DNA of 64,000 nt from Bacteroides eggerthii (GTDB lineage: Bacteria > Bacteroidota > Bacteroidia > Bacteroidales > Bacteroidaceae). Below are positions 53,276-61,035 of this stretch, in pieces. Position 1 is the first letter of the stretch; each line of letters starts with the position of its first letter. Both the position numbers and the translations under genes were made by a program. The notes under the pieces were generated by a model. The model searched no databases, had not been told where the DNA came from, and saw nothing but the letters and a program-made list of their open reading frames with translations. The DNA lies in assembly GCF_025146565.1 (NCBI RefSeq), contig NZ_CP102258.1, positions 3,008,001 to 3,072,000 of the forward strand. The letters are read 5' to 3'.

Positions 53276-53612
53276 TTCACCACAGAGGGCACAGAGACTC
53301 ACAGAGTCTTTCTCTTTTTATGAGGCAAAACATTTTATGAGGCAAAACATTTTATTTATGAGGCAAAACATTCTGTCATTCAGAGCGGAGCGAAGAATCT
53401 GCTCTCCCTATACTGAGATGAGTATTGACATGAGTGAGTATTGACATGAGAGAGTATTGACATGAGAGAGTAGATTCTTCGCTACGCTCTGAATGACAGA
53501 TACTATCGAGTAGCAAGATTAACACTCTGTGAAACTCTGTGCACTCTGTAAAACTCTGTGAAACTCTATGCACTCTGTAAAACTCTATGCGCTCTGTGTA
53601 CTCTGTGGTGAA
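53276..53612. repeat. nested inverted repeat, CACAGAG type
   Basis: Outer arms TTCACCACAGAG (53276-53287) and CTCTGTGGTGAA (53601-53612). Inner arms of 29 bp (53372-53400 and 53472-53500) pair with one mismatch. Between them are three 16-bp GAGTATTGACATGAG units (53420, 53436, 53452). The flanks hold repeats of CTCTGTG and three copies of ATGAGGCAAAACAT. Looks like a MITE-like element inserted in another one. Confidence 0.75.
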
Positions 53613-53688
53613 AACATTCATTACTTGCAAGGTTATAAACTTAATTCAAATACTGATTCGCACAATTAATTAATAATCAAAACTCCTA

Positions 53689-53790
53689 TGGCAACAAAAT
53701 CATCTTGGTGGGACAAGTTCCTCAAAATCGTAATCGCAGTAGCATCGGCCGTTCTCGGCGCAGTAGGCGCCAAAGCCATGCCCATGTAAC
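53689..53790 (+). CDS. smalltalk protein
   Basis: A 33-residue peptide, starting MATKSSWWDKFLKIVIAVAS and ending AVGAKAMPM. The first part is basic and aromatic, followed by a hydrophobic helix, as in the 'smalltalk' family found in Bacteroides next to HU and amidase genes. Probably membrane-associated; the function is unknown. It is too short for usual gene callers. The amidase gene starts 39 bp later. Confidence 0.85.
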
Positions 53791-53829
53791 TCATCACTCA
53801 TCGTTCCTCACTCCTATCTCCTCATTCCC

Positions 53830-54273
53830 ATGCGTACAATCACCCTGATCATCATCCATTGCAGCGCCACGTGCGAAGACCGCCCCTTTACGGAGCAGGC
53901 ACTGGAAGCCGCCCACCGCCAACGCGGTTTCGACGGCACAGGCTATCACTTCTACATCCGTCGCGACGGCCGCATACTCACCACCCGCTCCCCCGAACGT
54001 CCCGGAGCACATGCCCGCGGCTACAACGCCCACTCAATAGGCATCTGTTATGAGGGCGGTCTGGACCACTACGGCATGCCCAAAGACACTCGCACCGAGT
54101 GGCAACGCCATTCGCTCCGCGTCCTCGTCAGGACGCTGCTGCTGGACTATCCCGGCGCCCAAGTGGTGGGACATCGCGACCTGAGCCCCGACCTCAACGG
54201 CAACGGCGAGGTGGAACCCATGGAATGGACAAAGCAATGCCCTTGCTTCGAGGTGAAGAGGGAGAAGTGGTAG
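53830..54273 (+). CDS. N-acetylmuramoyl-L-alanine amidase (phage-type)
   Basis: A 147-residue Amidase_2 zinc enzyme similar to T7 lysozyme. Zinc-ligand motifs are IIIHCSATC (His ~10), GHRDLSPD and the C-terminal KQCPCFEV. GYHFYIRRDG and RPGAHARGYNAHSIGICYEGG are also typical. It would cleave the bond between muramic acid and L-alanine. No signal peptide is present, so the enzyme would need lysis or a partner to reach the wall. Ended by a hairpin at 54300-54335. Confidence 0.9.
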   Translation: MRTITLIIIHCSATCEDRPFTEQALEAAHRQRGFDGTGYHFYIRRDGRILTTRSPERPGAHARGYNAHSIGICYEGGLDHYGMPKDTRTEWQRHSLRVLVRTLLLDYPGAQVVGHRDLSPDLNGNGEVEPMEWTKQCPCFEVKREKW

Positions 54274-54299
54274 GCGATTACATTATGATAAAAAAGAAC

Positions 54300-54335
54300 G
54301 AGGGGAACCGTCCTTTCAACAGGATAGTTCCCCTC
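54300..54335. terminator. bidirectional intrinsic terminator
   Basis: GAGGGGAAC / GTTCCCCTC stem extended by an inner TCCT/AGGA pair, flanked by A-runs and T-runs. Between the amidase and the convergent lipoprotein gene. Confidence 0.8.
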
Positions 54336-54373
54336 ACCTTTTTCCAAGCTCTTTGAAATGATGCTACACAATA

Positions 54374-55726
54374 TTATTGCATAACGGGTGTCATTTCATC
54401 CCAAGTATAAGTATTATCTTCTTTGCTATAATAGAATGACATCGCATAGTTACCGTTGCCCCGTCCACTATATACTTTGTAAATAACCGTATAGCTTGTA
54501 TCCGGATCGGGATTTGCCACCATATCGGGTAACAGGATAATCGGGAAGGCTTCTTTTGCCAAACGTTCGTCCATGATAGTCTGGATTTCCTCGTCTTTCA
54601 GATTGTCCAAATAGCCATCCACATTGTAGTACTGAGCCCAAGTGGAATACTTGTTGTTAATGTTGTTGTTCTTACCGCAATCAGCCCCGAAATAATATTC
54701 GGAAGTTGTGTTCTGCGTACTCATGTATTCCGGTTTGTTAGTCTTCACCCATTCTACCAATTTGGTATATTCGGCATTGGTAAGTGTCAGCTTCTCAATA
54801 TTACTGATAAGGTTGGAGAGTTTCCACTCTTTACCGTCGAACTTCATCACTGTGATACGCTCATTGATGGAAACGACAACGGAGTTTTTCGGATTATACG
54901 CTTCCCATGTAGAACCGTTGTAGCGGTAAACAGTTGTCTTGTTTGCTCCAGCTACTTTATAGTTCACTTCTACGGTCAAGCCGTCTTTTGCCACATAAGT
55001 ATATTTATTTTTCAGGAATATCACCAAGCAAGCATCTGCCTGTTCTACCGAAGTAAATTCGTCATTACTCCCCGGTTCGCCGTCGTCTGTGCCCATAGCC
55101 TTATAATCATCGGAAACCAATGAGTATTTCTTATCCGCATCATAAGGAATAAGCGGTTCTTCCGTCCAACCATTTGCTCCTTTCTTATAGTACCTGGACT
55201 GGTTGGTCGTCGTCCCGGCATAATACTTATAAGTAATCTTACAAATAAACCCTTCGGCCTTATCTGCATATTTCGTATTGCAGAAAGCGGTCAAATAGGC
55301 ATTTACATCCATATTCTTATCGAAATTATCGTATTTGCCCGGTTGCCCCTTTTCTGTACCCATCGAATCATAATCATCTTTTCCCAACTCATAGGCATCT
55401 TTATAGGCAGGCTCTTTCTCCTGAGAAGGCATCACGTCCGCCACTTTCACCTTAATCTTAGCCGATGACCCCTTATCGCAGTATGGATAAGTATCTTCAA
55501 GCATGCTGACTAACGCCTCTTCTATGGTTGCTTTTCCGGCATCTTCATCACCCTGCACAAGGCTGAAATAGCCTTCCGTAGGATATTTTCCTGTGAAATC
55601 CCCTTCGTAATAGACAACGTCTGTTATGGGTTCCTGATCGAAACCGGGGAAGTTATCTTCGTTGTAGTCGCAAGCCGTCATAAGGAACGAGGCCGCACAC
55701 AAACTGTATATATACTTTTTATTCAT
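54374..55726 (-). CDS. surface lipoprotein with internal duplication, partner of a TonB receptor
   Basis: A 450-residue lipoprotein: signal and lipobox LMTAC (Cys ~19) followed by DYNEDNFPGF, a sorting-like acidic start. Two repeats of about 90 residues are visible: one holds GKDDYDSMGTEKGQPGKYDNF with ITYKYYAG and a later GANGWTEE, the other SDDYKAMGTDDGEPGSNDEF with VNYKVAGANKTTVY and GSTWEAYN. A third, weaker copy follows. No SusD signature is seen. The gene is 19 bp after the TonB receptor stop, so it is probably the receptor's substrate-binding or helper lipoprotein. Confidence 0.8.
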   Translation of the reverse strand: MNKKYIYSLCAASFLMTACDYNEDNFPGFDQEPITDVVYYEGDFTGKYPTEGYFSLVQGDEDAGKATIEEALVSMLEDTYPYCDKGSSAKIKVKVADVMPSQEKEPAYKDAYELGKDDYDSMGTEKGQPGKYDNFDKNMDVNAYLTAFCNTKYADKAEGFICKITYKYYAGTTTNQSRYYKKGANGWTEEPLIPYDADKKYSLVSDDYKAMGTDDGEPGSNDEFTSVEQADACLVIFLKNKYTYVAKDGLTVEVNYKVAGANKTTVYRYNGSTWEAYNPKNSVVVSINERITVMKFDGKEWKLSNLISNIEKLTLTNAEYTKLVEWVKTNKPEYMSTQNTTSEYYFGADCGKNNNINNKYSTWAQYYNVDGYLDNLKDEEIQTIMDERLAKEAFPIILLPDMVANPDPDTSYTVIYKVYSGRGNGNYAMSFYYSKEDNTYTWDEMTPVMQ

Positions 55727-55745
55727 AATTGTAACTCTTAAAGGT

Positions 55746-58469
55746 TTAGAAATTGAATTTCAAACGTACGGAATAAGTACGGCCGAAACCGTAAAGCACG
55801 CGTGTCGCAGTTTCCCAATCGTGCTTGCTGCCGTCACGTGCATCGGCAATGTATTCCTGATCGAAGAGGTTGTTGACGTTACCACTCAAAGTAGCGCGGA
55901 CTTTACCGAAGTCGAAGGAATACCCGGCGCTCAAGTCAAAGGTGTGGTAGGAAGGTATCTCCCAAGGTTCTGTCACTACGTATTCATTACCCATGCCGGC
56001 TTGTCCTGCATCAATATCATATCCGGCATAGTTACGGGCAAAGAAGTTCCAGTCCAAACTGAGGCGCAAGCCTTTCATAGGGCGTACGTTTACACCCAGT
56101 GCGGCTGTAGTTTGTGCCGAACCGCCTACATGGATATTGTCCATCTTAATGTTGGCGCGATACTGCTCTGCATTTGTCATGTCACTCACGACTTCACCAC
56201 TCTTAAGGTCGGCAAGCATCTGGCCCGATCCGTTATAGTAGAAACCTTTCGCATTACCTTTCCAGCGCCAGTCGCCCCATGAGAACATACCCGTTACGTC
56301 AAGCCATCTAAACGGTTTGGCAACGAAATCAAGTTCCACACCCATGTGGTTGGCATTGGCTCCGGTCATGTTCAGCGTCCAGCGGTCTTCTATTTCTACC
56401 CCTTCTTCGTTCTCATAGTCGTATGTCCCCGAATCGTAGAGGGCTTTGTCTTTCCAACGAGTGTAGTAGGCGTTCACATTGGCTGTGAAAAAACCTGTAC
56501 GGAAACCATACCCCAACTCAAAAGACATTACTTTCTCGTTCTTGGCATCGCCATTGCGTGCATGTGAATTCTGAGAGTTGACAAAAGAAGTATCGAACAT
56601 CGGAGCGCGGTTGATGTAACCGGCGTTGAAGTAAATGTTGTTGAACTCGTTGAGATTGTAGTTGATACCGCCCTTGACGTTTCCGCCCAAATAATGTTTC
56701 TTGTCGGACTTGGCATGTGCCTTGTCGTAATACATACGGTCGTAACGCCAATAGCTGGTGTTTGAAAGACCGCCGGAAACAAATGCACTCAACTTGTCGT
56801 AGTTATATTCTAACTGCGCGAATACACCTTCGGACATTACGAAACCATCATAATCACGATATATCACATCACCTACTCCGAGCTTTTGATTCTTGAAGCT
56901 AGGATCGGCAGCGGCTACGTTATTCTCAACACGTACATTTTTACGATTATCAATATCTACAAAGTATGAACCACCAAAAAGGTCGGTAATGACATTCTGA
57001 TGCAACCCCTTGTAATAGCGCAAATCAACACCACCGTAGAAGTCAAAATTCTCACCAAACTTAGTAGTATAGGTAGAAAGCAAACCATACCACATGTGAT
57101 TGTTCATTGCTTTGGACATAATCATCTTGGATCCGGTGGTGCTTGCCACATTCATAGCCTCTACCTGATCGTATGCAAATGTTCCGTCTACTTCGCGGAA
57201 ATCATTATTTACCAATCCATTGCTTGCTCCATACCACTTACTGCGGTTGGCAGCATCACCCGAACCACTGTAACCGTTACCGCGACCGATAGATACGTAC
57301 AAAGCTGTACTCAAACTTGATTTACGGTCTATCTGCCACAAATGGTTCAGAGATATCTGAGGTTTGTGATATGCGTTTCTGGATGAATTAAAGACTTGTC
57401 CATGTCTGTAACCAAAAGTGGGATTATATTTATAAGGACTGTCTTCACCCATATATTGTTTTACACGCTGCCATTCTTTAATAGTAAGCCCGTTTTGATT
57501 ATTGCGCTGATTGTGCCACTGCGGAGCACCGAATGCAGTGAGAGACAACTGGTGATTGTCGTTGAAACGTTTGGCTATGCTGGCAAACCAGTTGTAGCCT
57601 TCAAATTCCGTACCTTGTATATATCCGTCGCCCCAAGTCTTACCGCCAAGCAAAGTGAATGCCCAGCCATCTTTGGACAGACCGGATGATACGCTGAAAA
57701 GAATTTTATTGTAACCGTCGTTACCCATGCCGTAAGACACAAATCCGCCTCTCTTGGCTTCTGTGCTCTTGGTAACGATATTGATGGAACCGCCCACTGC
57801 CGGAACCGATACTTTGGCAGCACCCAAACCGCGCTGTACCTGCATGCTGCGGGTTACGTCGGACAGACCTGCCCAGTTGGACCAGTATACCTTCTGGTTC
57901 TCCATACCGTTCATCGGCACACCGTTAATCATCATGGCTACGTTCTCGCTGGAAAAACCTCGGATACGAGTCTGCGCATCCCCATAGCCACCACCATCCT
58001 TAGTGGTATATACACCCGGAGTGGACTTCAGGATTTCAGGAAATTCCTGCGAACCAAGTTTCTCTTCAATGAACACCGGATCTACGGTAGATACCGCTAC
58101 CGGAGTCTTACGAGCCACCGCAACGGATGAAGTGATGGTAACGTCCGACAACATCACTGCATCGGGCTGCATCTTGATAGTTCCCAGTTCTACAGAAGCG
58201 CCCTTCTGTGTGATTTTTTTCTTCTGGTCCTTGTAACCGATGTACTTGAAGAGCAACGTAGCATTAGAAGCAACGCTTTGCTTGAAATAGCCGTCAATGT
58301 CAGTCACTGACCCTTGAGTAGTTCCCTCTACCATAACGGCAGCACCCACCAAAGGTTCGCCGGTTTCAGCGTCGACAAGCTGACCATGCACTGTGGTCTG
58401 AGCCCATGCTGCGGAAGTAAACAGCGACAACATGGCAACCAACAGAAATTGAATTAGACTTTTTCTCAT
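55746..58469 (-). CDS. TonB-dependent outer membrane receptor
   Basis: A 907-residue receptor: signal peptide (FLLVAMLSLFTSAAWAQ), carboxypeptidase regulatory-like domain (VHGQLVDAETGEPLVGAAVM, ~28-110), plug with the EILKSTPGVYTTKDGGG and GFSSENVAMMINGVPMNGMEN, broken, motifs, and a beta-barrel ending in KFNF. It lies upstream of the lipoprotein gene, as TonB receptor/lipoprotein pairs do. The substrate is unknown; plug motifs are like those for iron or organic complexes rather than the SusC type. Promoter at 58528-58579. Confidence 0.9.
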   Translation of the reverse strand: MRKSLIQFLLVAMLSLFTSAAWAQTTVHGQLVDAETGEPLVGAAVMVEGTTQGSVTDIDGYFKQSVASNATLLFKYIGYKDQKKKITQKGASVELGTIKMQPDAVMLSDVTITSSVAVARKTPVAVSTVDPVFIEEKLGSQEFPEILKSTPGVYTTKDGGGYGDAQTRIRGFSSENVAMMINGVPMNGMENQKVYWSNWAGLSDVTRSMQVQRGLGAAKVSVPAVGGSINIVTKSTEAKRGGFVSYGMGNDGYNKILFSVSSGLSKDGWAFTLLGGKTWGDGYIQGTEFEGYNWFASIAKRFNDNHQLSLTAFGAPQWHNQRNNQNGLTIKEWQRVKQYMGEDSPYKYNPTFGYRHGQVFNSSRNAYHKPQISLNHLWQIDRKSSLSTALYVSIGRGNGYSGSGDAANRSKWYGASNGLVNNDFREVDGTFAYDQVEAMNVASTTGSKMIMSKAMNNHMWYGLLSTYTTKFGENFDFYGGVDLRYYKGLHQNVITDLFGGSYFVDIDNRKNVRVENNVAAADPSFKNQKLGVGDVIYRDYDGFVMSEGVFAQLEYNYDKLSAFVSGGLSNTSYWRYDRMYYDKAHAKSDKKHYLGGNVKGGINYNLNEFNNIYFNAGYINRAPMFDTSFVNSQNSHARNGDAKNEKVMSFELGYGFRTGFFTANVNAYYTRWKDKALYDSGTYDYENEEGVEIEDRWTLNMTGANANHMGVELDFVAKPFRWLDVTGMFSWGDWRWKGNAKGFYYNGSGQMLADLKSGEVVSDMTNAEQYRANIKMDNIHVGGSAQTTAALGVNVRPMKGLRLSLDWNFFARNYAGYDIDAGQAGMGNEYVVTEPWEIPSYHTFDLSAGYSFDFGKVRATLSGNVNNLFDQEYIADARDGSKHDWETATRVLYGFGRTYSVRLKFNF

Positions 58470-58527
58470 AATTCTACTTTTAGTTAATAGATAGTGTTAA
58501 TTAATATTTAAAAAAGTTCGTGAGTTG

Positions 58528-58579
58528 CAAATATAATATTATTAAATTAGATATTCATTACAATTATGCTACAATTTTT
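58528..58579 (-). promoter_or_regulatory. promoter and upstream element of the TonB receptor
   Basis: On the minus strand, -7 TATATTTG (58528-58535). The 24-bp element at 58556-58579 is the same as that at 47806-47829 except two bases, and lies at the identical 20-bp spacing from the -7. Confidence 0.65.
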
Positions 58580-58616
58580 CAAATTAATAAACGATTCGGG
58601 AAACTCTAAAAACAAA

Positions 58617-58645
58617 AAAGCTCCGCCAATTTCTCGCGGAGCTTT
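58617..58645 (-). terminator. intrinsic terminator of ettA
   Basis: Stem AAAGCTCCGC / GCGGAGCTTT with a 9-nt loop, followed on the minus strand by six T residues. Lies 49 bp past the ettA stop. Confidence 0.85.
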
Positions 58646-58693
58646 CTTTTTGTCACAAATGCAACGTATATACTTTCAGATTAAAATCTAAAA

Positions 58694-60391
58694 TCAGTCA
58701 TTCATTAACTTTCTATAACGCACACGAGTCGGTTCTTCTTTACCCAGACGTTTCAATTTATTTTCTTCATATTCCGAATACGACCCTTCGAAGAAGAACA
58801 CATTGGAGTCGCCTTCAAACGCAAGGATGTGCGTACAGATGCGGTCGAGGAACCAGCGGTCGTGGCTGATGACAACGGCGCATCCGGCAAAGTCCTCAAG
58901 ACCCTCTTCGAGGGCACGCAGGGTGTTGACGTCAATGTCGTTGGTAGGCTCGTCGAGGAGCAGCACATTGCCTTCTTCCTTGAGGCAGAGGGCCAGGTGA
59001 AGACGGTTGCGCTCACCACCGGAGAGTACGCCGCAGAGCTTTTCCTGATCGGCACCGGAGAAGTTGAAGCGCGACAGGTAGGCACGTGCGTTGATGTCGC
59101 GTCCACCCATGCGGATGAGGTCGTTGCCGCCGGAAATCACTTGGTAGACACTCTTGTTGGGGTCGATGTCCTTGTGTTGCTGGTCCACGTAGGCTACTTT
59201 CACAGTCTCTCCTACCTCGAACTCGCCGCTGTCGGGAGTCTCCAGCCCCATGATAAGGCGGAAAAGGGTGGTCTTACCTGCACCGTTGGGACCGATGATG
59301 CCCACAATACCGTTAGGCGGCAGCATGAAGTTGAGATCGTCGAACAGGAGCTTGTCGCCAAACGCCTTTGCCACGTGCTTGGCTTCGATGACCTTGTTGC
59401 CCAGACGGGGACCGTTGGGGATGAAGATTTCGAGCTTTTCCTCCTTCTCCTTCACATCCTCGTTCAGCAGTTTGTCGTAGGAGTTCAGACGGGCCTTTCC
59501 CTTTGCCTGACGGGCCTTGGGAGCCATACGCACCCACTCCAGCTCACGTTCCAGCGTCTTGCGGCGCTTGCTGGCTGTCTTTTCTTCCTGCTCCATGCGC
59601 TTGGTTTTCTGCTCCAGCCAACTGGAGTAGTTGCCCTTCCAGGGAATGCCTTCGCCGCGGTCGAGCTCGAGTATCCAACCTGCCACGTGGTCGAGGAAGT
59701 AGCGGTCGTGGGTTACGGCGATTACCGTACCTTCGTACTGCTGCAGGTGCTGTTCCAACCAGTCGATGGACTCTGCATCAAGGTGGTTGGTGGGCTCGTC
59801 GAGGAGCAGCACGTCGGGCTTCTGGAGCAACAGGCGGCAAAGTGCCACACGACGGCGCTCACCACCGGAAAGATGCTCTACGGACTGGTCTTCGGGCGGG
59901 CAACGGAGTGCATCCATCGCACGCTCCAGCTTACTGTCGAGGTTCCATGCATCGGTAGCGTCGATGATGTCCTGCAACTCTGCCTGACGGGTGAAGAGCT
60001 TGTCCATCTTGTCCTGATCCTCGTAGTATTCGGGCAGACCGAACTTCTGGTTGATCTCCTCGTACTCTGTCAGCGCATCCACAATGGGTTGCACGCCTTC
60101 CATCACCACTTCTTTCACTGTCTTCGTAGGATCAAGATAAGGCTCCTGAGCCAAATATCCTACCGAATATCCGGGTGAAAACACCACTTCGCCCTGATAG
60201 GATTTATCCAAGCCGGCGATAATCTTCAGCAAGGTTGATTTACCCGAACCGTTCAGACCGATGATACCGATTTTCGCTCCATAGAAGAACGAAAGGTAGA
60301 TGTTCTTCAACACCTGCTTGTTGTTCTGCTGAATGGTCTTGTTCAGCCCTACCATAGAAAAGATAATTTTCTTATCGTCTACTGTTGCCAT
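58694..60391 (-). CDS. ettA: energy-dependent translational throttle protein EttA
   Basis: A 565-residue cytoplasmic ABC-F ATPase that binds the ribosome E site and gates early elongation by energy state. Two nucleotide-binding domains are intact: Walker A GLNGSGKST (~44-52), signature LSGGERRR and Walker B VLLLDEPTNHLD in the first; GPNGAGKTT, LSGGERNR and VLLLDEPTNDID in the second. The linker between them (QKTKRMEQEEKTASKRRKTL, broken) and the EttA arm are present. Length is that of E. coli EttA (555). Confidence 0.95.
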   Translation of the reverse strand: MATVDDKKIIFSMVGLNKTIQQNNKQVLKNIYLSFFYGAKIGIIGLNGSGKSTLLKIIAGLDKSYQGEVVFSPGYSVGYLAQEPYLDPTKTVKEVVMEGVQPIVDALTEYEEINQKFGLPEYYEDQDKMDKLFTRQAELQDIIDATDAWNLDSKLERAMDALRCPPEDQSVEHLSGGERRRVALCRLLLQKPDVLLLDEPTNHLDAESIDWLEQHLQQYEGTVIAVTHDRYFLDHVAGWILELDRGEGIPWKGNYSSWLEQKTKRMEQEEKTASKRRKTLERELEWVRMAPKARQAKGKARLNSYDKLLNEDVKEKEEKLEIFIPNGPRLGNKVIEAKHVAKAFGDKLLFDDLNFMLPPNGIVGIIGPNGAGKTTLFRLIMGLETPDSGEFEVGETVKVAYVDQQHKDIDPNKSVYQVISGGNDLIRMGGRDINARAYLSRFNFSGADQEKLCGVLSGGERNRLHLALCLKEEGNVLLLDEPTNDIDVNTLRALEEGLEDFAGCAVVISHDRWFLDRICTHILAFEGDSNVFFFEGSYSEYEENKLKRLGKEEPTRVRYRKLMND

Positions 60392-60431
60392 GTAATTTTA
60401 AGTATAAAGTATGAAATATAAATTATGAATG

Positions 60432-60560
60432 TTCCTTTATAACGTTTCCTTATAACGTTTCCTTATAACGTTCTTTTTATAATATTTCCTTATAATGTTC
60501 TTTTTATAATGTTTCTTTTATAATGTTTCTTTTATAATACCGCTATTACGACATCGCTTT
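60432..60560. repeat. AT-rich short repeats upstream of ettA
   Basis: About nine imperfect units of 13-16 bp built on TTCCTTATAACGT and TTCTTTTATAATGT, changing gradually. The rest of the 395-bp gap to tRNA-Lys holds the tRNA promoter and no gene. Confidence 0.6.
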
Positions 60561-60729
60561 ATAATGTTCTTTTGTGATACTCTTGTGATACCCTTTGTGA
60601 TACCTTTCTTTATTTTAGCAATACATTTTTTTAATGGAATATCAATGTATCAAACATTGTATTATCAGGGAATTAAGAACTACCGCATCTATAATCCCGG
60701 TACAAAGATAGGAAAAAAAGCGAAATTCC

Positions 60730-60760
60730 TTTGCAACTTCCAAAAAAGTCTCTATCTTTG
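60730..60760 (+). promoter_or_regulatory. promoter of tRNA-Lys
   Basis: TTTG (60730-60733), 19 bp, TATCTTTG (60753-60760): exact Bacteroides consensus, 26 bp upstream of the mature tRNA. Confidence 0.8.
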
Positions 60761-60786
60761 CACCCGCTTAACAGCAGTAAAGGATT

Positions 60787-60862
60787 GATTCGCTAGCTCA
60801 GCAGGTAGAGCACAACACTTTTAATGTTGGGGTCTTGGGTTCGAGCCCCAAGCGGATCACCA
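60787..60862 (+). tRNA. tRNA-Lys (UUU)
   Basis: A 76-nt cloverleaf with encoded CCA. Acceptor GATTCGC pairs with GCGGATC, D-arm GCTCAGCAGGTAGAGC, anticodon stem CAACA/TGTTG around CTTTTAA (anticodon TTT), and T-arm GGGTTCGAGCCC. Directly followed by a terminator that is half of a 32-bp direct repeat. Confidence 0.95.
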
Positions 60863-60869
60863 GAAAATC

Positions 60870-60902
60870 AGAGAGTTACACAAAAGTAACTCTCTTTTTT
60901 TA
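60870..60902 (+). terminator. tRNA-Lys terminator, left copy of the 32-bp repeat
   Basis: Stem AGAGAGTTAC / GTAACTCTCT with loop ACAAAA, then seven T residues. The sequence from 60874 to 60905 returns at 62690-62721. Confidence 0.8.
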
Positions 60903-61035
60903 TGCTCAAATTGCGTTGATTTACATGGTTCGGTTAAACCGAGAGTTAAACCTAGAATGAAAGCGACAGTCAATGAAGCACTGACACTGAAAAATCCGTC
61001 TCTTATGTATCAAAAGACTTTTCACTGGAATTGAA

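Noticed and set aside
58829..60178. A 449-codon plus-strand frame opposite ettA
   Set aside because: Antisense shadow of ettA; no domain and no promoter or start signal.
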